Shown here one piece after another: positions 6,660-11,893 of a DNA stretch of 11,893 nucleotides. The stretch is taken from the NCBI GenBank assembly GCA_041862375.1, contig JBGVTE010000018.1, forward strand, positions 1 through 11,893, given 5' to 3'. The notes below the pieces were generated by a model, which made no database searches, was not told the DNA's origin, and saw only the letters and a program-made list of their open reading frames with translations. Numbering within the stretch: the stretch's first letter is position 1; each line of letters starts with the position of its first letter. The translations under genes and the position numbers were made by a program. The stretch is from WVZL01 sp041862375 (GTDB taxonomy: Bacteria > Acidobacteriota > Aminicenantia > Aminicenantales > Aminicenantaceae).

Positions 6660-9600
6660 GAATAACGGAATATTCACTCCGTCGTCCGGTAACGACTTTG
6701 ATGATATTCCTGTGTTTTGTTGTTATCGGTTGGATTTCTTCACGGATGCTCCCTCTGGAGTTTTTTCCGGAACTGGATGCTCCATTCATAACCATCAACA
6801 TCCCTTACCCCAATTCCACTCCCGAGGAAATCGAACGTGAGATCACTCGACCAATCGAAGAAGTTTTAGCTACTATCAGCAACATCAAACGTATGGTCTC
6901 CAATACCTCTGAAAATTCATCCAATATCTTTATTGAGTTCGATTGGGGAGTTGAGACAGACATCAAAACCATAGAAGCAAAGGAAAGGATAGAAAGCATC
7001 CGCAACCAGCTTCCTCGCGATGTGGAGAGGATTTCCATACAGAAGTTCAATACCTCAGATATGCCTGTTCTCATAATGAGAATCTCAAGCAGCCGAGATC
7101 TTTCCAACTCATTCGACATGCTCAACCGTCACCTCAAGCGTAGAATCGAAAGAATCAATGGCGTATCGAGAGTAGAGATGTATGGAGTTGAAAAAAAGCA
7201 GATACTAATTCAACTCATGGCTGGCCGTATAATTGCCCACCAGATTGACCTCAACCGTCTATCTCAAGTCCTCAGAAACAGCAATTTCATGGTGACAGCA
7301 GGCCGTATCACCGATGCCAACAGGCGTTTCACAGTCCGGCCCATGGGAGAAATCAGGACAATCGAGGAAATCAACAGGCTGATCATAGGAGAAAATGGGC
7401 TAAAACTCCAGGATATTGCTAAAGTCAGCTATGAGATGCCAGAACTCAATTATGGGAGACATCTCAACCAGACGTACGCAATCGGACTGAATGTTTTCAA
7501 GGAAAGTGGAGCAAACATCGTTGATGTGGGAAAGCGTGTTAGAGAGGAAGTCGTTAAAATCAGCGAAGACCCGAAAATGGAAGGCATCAATCTTTACTTT
7601 ATGGATGATATGGCTGACGGAGTCGTAAGTTCTCTTAATGAACTTCTGAAAGCAGGCCTGTTGGGAGCTACATTGGCAGTAGTGGTTCTCTTTCTCTTTC
7701 TTCGTCAATGGTCCAGCACTTTCATCGTTGTCCTTGCGGTTCCCTTTTCTCTTCTTGTCACTCTGGCTTGCATGTATTTCTTGAATCTCTCACTCAACAT
7801 CCTCTCCATGCTGGGTCTTCTTCTGGCTATAGGGATGCTGGTGGATAACGCAGTGGTCGTAACAGAGAACATCTACCGTTATAAAAAGTTATATCCCGAT
7901 AAACAAACAACAATCACTGCTGTAAAGGAAGTTGCTCTGGCAATCACCGCAGGAACCACGACTACTGCCATTGTTTTCCTCCCTAATATCGTCAGCACTA
8001 AAAACGAAGTCGCTATCTATTTGAAGCACGTCGCTATATCCTTCTGTGTTGCACTTGGAGCCTCTTTATTAATAGCGCAAACCGTTGTCCCTCTTCTGGC
8101 CTCTAAGATTAAATCTTCTCCTCTGAACAAAAAAACCTTATGGATCAATAAGACAATATTCCGGTATAAACGAATTATTGGGTGGCTGCTTCGTCACAGA
8201 AAGACTTCGGTTGCTATCCTTCTTTTGACCCTTTTCAGTATTTCCATTCCACTAAAGTTCGTGAAGAAGGATATGCTCCCACCTCAGGAAGATCGAAGGC
8301 TCAGGCTGCATTACAACATCAACGACAACTACACCGTTGAAAAAGTCGAATCAGCTGTGAGTCAAATTGAAGATTATCTTTTCCAAAATCAAGACACGTT
8401 TGAGATCGAGTCCGTTTACAGCTATTATGAAAACGCTTACGCCATGTCCACCATTCTCCTCAAGAAAGGGAAAGAGGCAAAAACGCCTCAAGACCAGATC
8501 CAGGATAAAATCAGAGAAGGCCTTCCTGAAATCAGCGTAGGTAATCCCTCATTCGAAAGAAGACGATCAGGAGGCAGCACAGATGACCTTAAAATCTACC
8601 TGATCGGCAGCTCAACAGACCAACTAATCAACCTTTCTCATGAGGTGGCATGGACTCTGAGTAAAATTCCGGGATTTAAAGACGTGCGGTCTGCAGCTTC
8701 AGTAGGCAAAAAGGAAATCCATGTCGTTGTTGACAGGGAAAGGGCAAAAAAATTTGGCTTTAGTCCTCAGGAGGTCGCCAGCAACATTGCAGTTGCCATG
8801 AGGGGTGCAAACCTCAAACGTATGCATGATGAGGAAGGCGAAATTGAAGTAAAAGTAGAGTTTCAGAAGGAAGACAAGAGAAACCTGGAACAGCTGCAAA
8901 ATATAAACCTTTTTCAAGAAAATAACAATCCCATCAAACTATCGACATTAGCTGATTTCATAATAAGGCAAGGACCTAACGTGATACATCGGGAAAACCG
9001 GGTAACATCCATTGGAGTTACGATTGATCTGAAAGACCTGACGGTAAATGAAGCCAAGGGAAAAATACCAAAGGTTTTGAAGCAATTCAAGTTCCCCCCT
9101 GGAGTAAGCTGGGATTATGGACGAAGCTTTGATTTTGAGGGGGAAGCGGCCAAAACCATGATGATCAACACTCTTCTGGCTCTGGCTTTGATCTATTTTG
9201 TGATGGCCTCTCTTTTTGAATCCCTGGTATTTCCTGGTGCTATCTGGACATCCATCCTATTTGCTATTGTCGGTGTGTGGTGGTTTTTCCTTTTCACTGG
9301 CACTACATTCTCTCTGATGGCATGGATCGGAGTTCTCATATTAATTGGCGTTGTGGTCAACAATGGCATTGTTTTGATTGACCACATCAATCAGCTCCGT
9401 GCGAAAGGACTGAACCGATATGATGCCATAGTCCAGGCAGGTGGCAACCGAATTCGTCCAATTCTGATGACCGCGGGTACAACAATACTAAGCCTGGTTC
9501 CTCTTTGTTTCACAACCATTGAAATAGGGGGAAACGGCCCACCCTATTATCCGATGGCCAGAGCCATAGTCGGCGGTTTGGCCTTCTCAACCATGGTAAC

Positions 9601-9685
9601 GCTGATCATCCTCCCCACGATTTATATTTTACTGGATGATTTAAGAAAATGGACACAGAGAGTAATGAGAAGTGCCAGAAGCTAA
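6656..9685 (+). CDS. RND efflux permease 2 (HAE1/AcrB-type inner-membrane pump)
   Basis: The product (1009 aa) is a second full-length RND permease, homologous to but clearly different from the one just upstream. TM1 is followed by LPLEFFPELDAPF and the first porter domain has PEEIEREITRPIEEV. The TM4 motif is MLVDNAVVVTENI (Asp397-Asn398) and TM10 is GVVVNNGIVLIDHIN (Asn902-Asn903), the same relay residues as permease 1. The C-terminus contains TM11-TM12 and a basic tail. It lacks the extra hydrophobic linker seen in permease 1 between TM6 and TM7. ATGA overlap with permease 1 and one shared adaptor suggest the two may form a mixed trimer, as known for MdtB/MdtC. That is an inference; alternatively they assemble separately. 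It ends in TAA, and no clear rho-independent terminator is visible in the 124 bp that follow. Confidence 0.93.
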   Translation: MRITEYSLRRPVTTLMIFLCFVVIGWISSRMLPLEFFPELDAPFITINIPYPNSTPEEIEREITRPIEEVLATISNIKRMVSNTSENSSNIFIEFDWGVETDIKTIEAKERIESIRNQLPRDVERISIQKFNTSDMPVLIMRISSSRDLSNSFDMLNRHLKRRIERINGVSRVEMYGVEKKQILIQLMAGRIIAHQIDLNRLSQVLRNSNFMVTAGRITDANRRFTVRPMGEIRTIEEINRLIIGENGLKLQDIAKVSYEMPELNYGRHLNQTYAIGLNVFKESGANIVDVGKRVREEVVKISEDPKMEGINLYFMDDMADGVVSSLNELLKAGLLGATLAVVVLFLFLRQWSSTFIVVLAVPFSLLVTLACMYFLNLSLNILSMLGLLLAIGMLVDNAVVVTENIYRYKKLYPDKQTTITAVKEVALAITAGTTTTAIVFLPNIVSTKNEVAIYLKHVAISFCVALGASLLIAQTVVPLLASKIKSSPLNKKTLWINKTIFRYKRIIGWLLRHRKTSVAILLLTLFSISIPLKFVKKDMLPPQEDRRLRLHYNINDNYTVEKVESAVSQIEDYLFQNQDTFEIESVYSYYENAYAMSTILLKKGKEAKTPQDQIQDKIREGLPEISVGNPSFERRRSGGSTDDLKIYLIGSSTDQLINLSHEVAWTLSKIPGFKDVRSAASVGKKEIHVVVDRERAKKFGFSPQEVASNIAVAMRGANLKRMHDEEGEIEVKVEFQKEDKRNLEQLQNINLFQENNNPIKLSTLADFIIRQGPNVIHRENRVTSIGVTIDLKDLTVNEAKGKIPKVLKQFKFPPGVSWDYGRSFDFEGEAAKTMMINTLLALALIYFVMASLFESLVFPGAIWTSILFAIVGVWWFFLFTGTTFSLMAWIGVLILIGVVVNNGIVLIDHINQLRAKGLNRYDAIVQAGGNRIRPILMTAGTTILSLVPLCFTTIEIGGNGPPYYPMARAIVGGLAFSTMVTLIILPTIYILLDDLRKWTQRVMRSARS

Positions 9686-9809
9686 GGCAGAAAAATTTAT
9701 GGTGAATATAAACCGCTCCTCTTCATGAATATTCAAGCATCATTGTTGGCGTTTAGGATTCAATTGACGAGATGTGGAAAAAAGATGGCCACTGTAAATT
9801 TGGGTGCTT

Positions 9810-10808
9810 TTATTGGCGAGGTTTTGCTCTGATTCCAAGATAGAAGGTAATGTTGGCATTAGGGTCGATCTTAGTTTTTATCCTGCCAGGCATGGCACTC
9901 AGAATCGGATTAAGGCCTGGACCGTGCCCCGCAGAGTCACTGAACCCGTGGATGCAAACACCAATAGTTACAGCGCCCCCATATCTTCCCCGGCCGTAGA
10001 AGTCGTAATGGTCTCTGATCGCCACCAGATCACCGAGCCTGATCTTTTTCAGGCCGTATTCCTCGACAATCTCTGGACAAGTCGTCTGAATATCGTAATC
10101 AATGTACTCTAGGAACGGACCCCCCATTCCTGAGCCCATGATATGCCCCGGAACCTCCATCACGACAGGTGCTACAAGCTGCCCATCCTCTATTTTAATG
10201 CCCAAGCTCTCCAGAAGTTCTGGAGAAAGCTTGTTCACTCTCACATCTTCAAAGCCTTCGATCTTCAGTCCCACGCCCCGGGCTTTAACCTGAATTTTGT
10301 CATTCAGAGTGAGCTTCTCGAGAACATCCCTGGGAAACCAGACAAGATCGTCTGAGCCGGCATGCCTGCCAATGTAGATTCCTCTGGCTCCCTTAGCTTC
10401 GCCCGAGATAACTTTCGCCTCGTTTCCAATACAGGCGAGAATAGCCAGAGCACACTCGCTGGGACGTGTTCTATCGCGACCCTGGATGGTGACATCAGGC
10501 TCGACATGGTCCGCGTTCGCCCAGCCATAAGCAGGATCTCCGAGTGAAACAGTATAGTTTATGGAGGCCATTCCAAGGCTTAACTTTGGCTTGCCGTCGT
10601 AGGTCGTCGAATAACCCCGACTTCCTGCAGGCTGTACAACACCTTGAACAGCAGTCGTGATGAGCGTGTCCTTATTGGACTTCAAAACACCAGGATTTTT
10701 ACTGGGAGTGGATTCCTTCCTCTTTATGCCCAGATAATTTCCGATGTTTGCTGTGGAGTCAATCCGCGCCCTTAACTTGCCAAATCTTGTAGACAGAATT
10801 GGAGTCAC
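9810..10808 (-). CDS. Second open segment of the DUF4438-like protein (end of domain A and all of domain B)
   Basis: The open frame actually begins right after the TAG at 10898. The first possible start is GTG 10808, giving 332 aa, but it falls inside conserved domain A sequence (V-T-PILSTRFG) and has no ribosome binding site. It should therefore be read as the continuation of the upstream segment, not a separate gene. Domain B is complete: NKDTLITTAVQG, DGKPK, GNEAKVISGEAKG, EVPGHIMGSGMGGPF, YGRGRYGGAVTIGV, GHGPG and ANITFYLGI. It retains the GHGPG motif, which domain A has as GLGIG. No signal peptide of its own is present. Confidence 0.65.
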   Translation of the reverse strand: MTPILSTRFGKLRARIDSTANIGNYLGIKRKESTPSKNPGVLKSNKDTLITTAVQGVVQPAGSRGYSTTYDGKPKLSLGMASINYTVSLGDPAYGWANADHVEPDVTIQGRDRTRPSECALAILACIGNEAKVISGEAKGARGIYIGRHAGSDDLVWFPRDVLEKLTLNDKIQVKARGVGLKIEGFEDVRVNKLSPELLESLGIKIEDGQLVAPVVMEVPGHIMGSGMGGPFLEYIDYDIQTTCPEIVEEYGLKKIRLGDLVAIRDHYDFYGRGRYGGAVTIGVCIHGFSDSAGHGPGLNPILSAMPGRIKTKIDPNANITFYLGIRAKPRQ

Positions 10809-10898
10809 ACCAATACCCAGACCTGAAATGTCGCTCGGTCCGCTGCAGATAACGCCTACAGTCGCTCCTCCTTTGTAATAACCTTTTCCATAGTCGGT

Positions 10899-11672
10899 CT
10901 AGATATCTTTCAGAAGAACAAGATCCCCAAACCGCAGTTCTTCCAAGCCGTACTCCTTAATATCAGGCGGAAAACAGGTTTGAATATGCCAGTTGCCAGA
11001 AAGACTTCCGCCACCCGCTCCCTGACCGATTATCTCGGCGGGTATCTCCTTGACCACAGGCACCTCAAGCTTGCCCTCCGCATTTTGCGTGACAAGCTTT
11101 TCCAAGACCTCAGGTGTTACGCCATGAACGAATACATCCTTGAATCCTTTTATTTCAAGTCCAACTCCATAGGCCTTCACTTGAAGTGAGTTGCCGATCG
11201 CAAGCTTTTCCAAGATTCTGTTCTCGAAATGAACCAGCACGTAGCCTCTAAACTTCCCGATGATAACGCCTTTCTTCCCCTTAGCCTCGCCGCTTAAGAT
11301 TTTCACTTCGTTACCTATGGAAGTATAGGTGAGCCAAGCGCCTCTTGACCGGTCATCTCTAACTCCTTCTGTCGCAACACCCACGGTTGCCCTGTCACTG
11401 CTGGCCCACCCGAAGACCTTATCGCTAATTTTTAAATTATAGTTGATGCCTCCGATTCCAATCGCCATTTTTGGTTTTCCATCCCAGGTTGTGGTATAGG
11501 ACCTTGCAGGCTGGGCCGGAGCTATCAGACCTTGAACCGCAATTGTAAGGAGCTTGTCTTTATTCGTCGATATTTTTTGCGTTGGGACCTTTTCTGCGGC
11601 ACTATTTGTGGCCTCCACAACAAAGGCAATGCACAATAGAACTCCGAGCAATGTCAAAATTGTTTTCTTCAT
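10899..11672 (-). CDS. First open segment of the DUF4438-like protein (signal peptide and most of domain A)
   Basis: This part is translated without reading the TAG: 257 aa. Lys-Lys followed by a hydrophobic core (residues 4-19) and VEA before Thr22 make a standard Sec signal peptide, so the product should be exported. No lipobox is present. AAGGAGG (minus strand, 11677-11683) sits 4 nt before the ATG and a promoter lies upstream. If the TAG truly terminates, the product lacks the final fifth of its domain, including the conserved YG-G-Y--GGAT-GV and PILS segments, and probably would not fold normally. Confidence 0.7.
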   Translation of the reverse strand: MKKTILTLLGVLLCIAFVVEATNSAAEKVPTQKISTNKDKLLTIAVQGLIAPAQPARSYTTTWDGKPKMAIGIGGINYNLKISDKVFGWASSDRATVGVATEGVRDDRSRGAWLTYTSIGNEVKILSGEAKGKKGVIIGKFRGYVLVHFENRILEKLAIGNSLQVKAYGVGLEIKGFKDVFVHGVTPEVLEKLVTQNAEGKLEVPVVKEIPAEIIGQGAGGGSLSGNWHIQTCFPPDIKEYGLEELRFGDLVLLKDI

Positions 11673-11676
11673 GCTT

Positions 11677-11683
11677 CCTCCTT
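11677..11683 (-). promoter_or_regulatory. Ribosome binding site of the DUF4438-like gene
   Basis: On the minus strand AAGGAGG lies 4 nt before ATG 11672, a strong Shine-Dalgarno sequence that supports this start together with the signal peptide. Confidence 0.75.
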
Positions 11684-11707
11684 CCTTTTAAAATAAAATA
11701 AGGGATA

Positions 11708-11736
11708 AGATTAATAAGGCAAAGAAAAAATGTCAA
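11708..11736 (-). promoter_or_regulatory. Candidate sigma-70 promoter of the DUF4438-like gene
   Basis: On the minus strand a perfect TTGACA (11731-11736) is followed after 17 nt by TAATCT (11708-11713). The -10 matches TATAAT at only three positions, but these include the first two and the last. It lies about 35 bp upstream of the start codon, leaving a short leader. Confidence 0.5.
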
Positions 11737-11804
11737 ATATACCTAAAAATGATAGAGATTGCTTACACAAAGAGCGTACTTCTATTGACTAAATGTCTGT
11801 TAAG

Positions 11805-11811
11805 AAAGGAG
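11805..11811 (+). promoter_or_regulatory. Ribosome binding site of the right-end gene
   Basis: AAAGGAG sits 7 nt before ATG 11819, good spacing, and is the main support for the truncated gene at the right edge. Confidence 0.6.
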
Positions 11812-11818
11812 ATGCTTT

Positions 11819-11893
11819 ATGACAGAAAAAGAAAAAATAGGAATCCAAAGTGGCGAGATGATTCATTCGTCATGTAGAAAAGATATTGAGGAA
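11819..11893 (+). CDS. Partial CDS at the right edge, unknown product
   Basis: ATG 11819 opens a frame of 25 codons that continues past the window end. The visible N-terminus (MTEKEKIGIQSGEMIHSSCR...) is hydrophilic with no signal peptide, so the product is probably cytoplasmic. An internal in-frame ATG at codon 14 is a weaker alternative, having no ribosome binding site. It is divergent from the DUF4438-like gene, with about 146 bp between the two starts, and the shared upstream region could coordinate them. Too little is visible to assign a family. Confidence 0.55.
   Translation, partial: MTEKEKIGIQSGEMIHSSCRKDIEE

Larger units (their letters stand above)
9810..11672 (-). pseudogene. Exported tandem DUF4438-like protein, one frame with an in-frame TAG
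   Basis: From ATG 11672 to TAA 9810-9812 the frame is open for 621 codons except for one TAG at 10899-10901 (codon 258). Read through it gives a signal peptide (about 1-21, MKKTILTLLGVLLC...VEA), domain A (about 37-316) and domain B (about 333-614). The domains are equally long and match throughout: NKD-L-T-AVQG, DGKPK, GWA, IGNE-K--SGEAKG, VKA-GVGL, IQT, EYGL, GDLV, YG-G-Y, PILS, ANI--YLGI. The last 58 residues of domain A lie after the TAG, so the stop cuts a domain. I recognise the fold as DUF4438 (family of Thermotoga TM1086, from memory), whose function is unknown. TAG aligns with Tyr in domain B (DHYDFYG). A CAG-to-TAG nonsense change, sequencing error, or readthrough/recoding would each explain it. 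Confidence 0.75.

Noticed and set aside
3438..9685. Heavy-metal (CusA/CzcA-type) pump assignment
   Set aside because: The TM4 motifs lack the characteristic acidic pattern of metal pumps and both permeases look like HAE1 pumps; the substrate is left open.
9686..9809. Rho-independent terminator between the convergent efflux operon and DUF4438-like gene
   Set aside because: Only trivial palindromes (GAATATTC; TGGCCA near a short T-run on the minus strand) are present, with no stable GC-rich stem followed by a T tract.
9804..10112. Plus-strand open frame of 102 codons opposite the DUF4438-like gene
   Set aside because: It lies antisense to clear domain B sequence, has no ribosome binding site and no recognisable motifs; it is a shadow frame.
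10806..10808. GTG 10808 as genuine start of a separate second gene
   Set aside because: It falls inside sequence homologous to the end of domain B (PILS...ANI..YLGI), has no ribosome binding site, and the frame is open right up to the TAG, so it is a continuation of the upstream segment.

Overview
The window looks like a piece of chromosome from a diderm (Gram-negative-type) bacterium. It encodes a complete tripartite-efflux inner-membrane module with a lipoprotein adaptor, and an exported protein. Base composition is moderate to AT-rich, most AT-rich on the left. I cannot place the lineage; it reads like an uncultured or environmental bacterium. Intact genes start with ATG, mostly behind clear Shine-Dalgarno sequences, and end in TAA or TGA.

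Left part (1-2388) is a decayed, accessory-looking stretch. It holds a 168-bp MITE-like element (369-536) with 13-bp perfect terminal inverted repeats and a perfect 9-bp target duplication. Next is a HEAT-repeat protein gene (615-1639) split into two frames, apparently by loss of one copy of a 7-nt tandem unit. A degenerate tRNA-Val(TAC) follows, whose 3' half is well preserved and whose 5' half is not (about 1777-1840). The 548 bp after it contain no convincing gene.

Middle part (2389-9685) is one tightly packed operon: a lipoprotein periplasmic adaptor of the RND-MFP family and two consecutive RND permeases (1073 and 1009 aa). Junctions overlap by 1 nt and 4 nt, implying translational coupling. 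The layout resembles MdtABC-type pumps, where two different permeases work with one adaptor. No outer-membrane channel or regulator is present in the window, so a TolC-like partner would have to come from elsewhere.

Right part (9810-11893) carries, on the minus strand, one long reading frame (9810-11672) interrupted by a single in-frame TAG at 10899-10901. Read through that codon, it encodes a signal peptide and two tandem copies of what I recognise as a DUF4438 domain. The second half has no independent start that respects the domain boundary. This is the most interesting locus in the window. A divergent, truncated gene starts at 11819 and runs off the right end.
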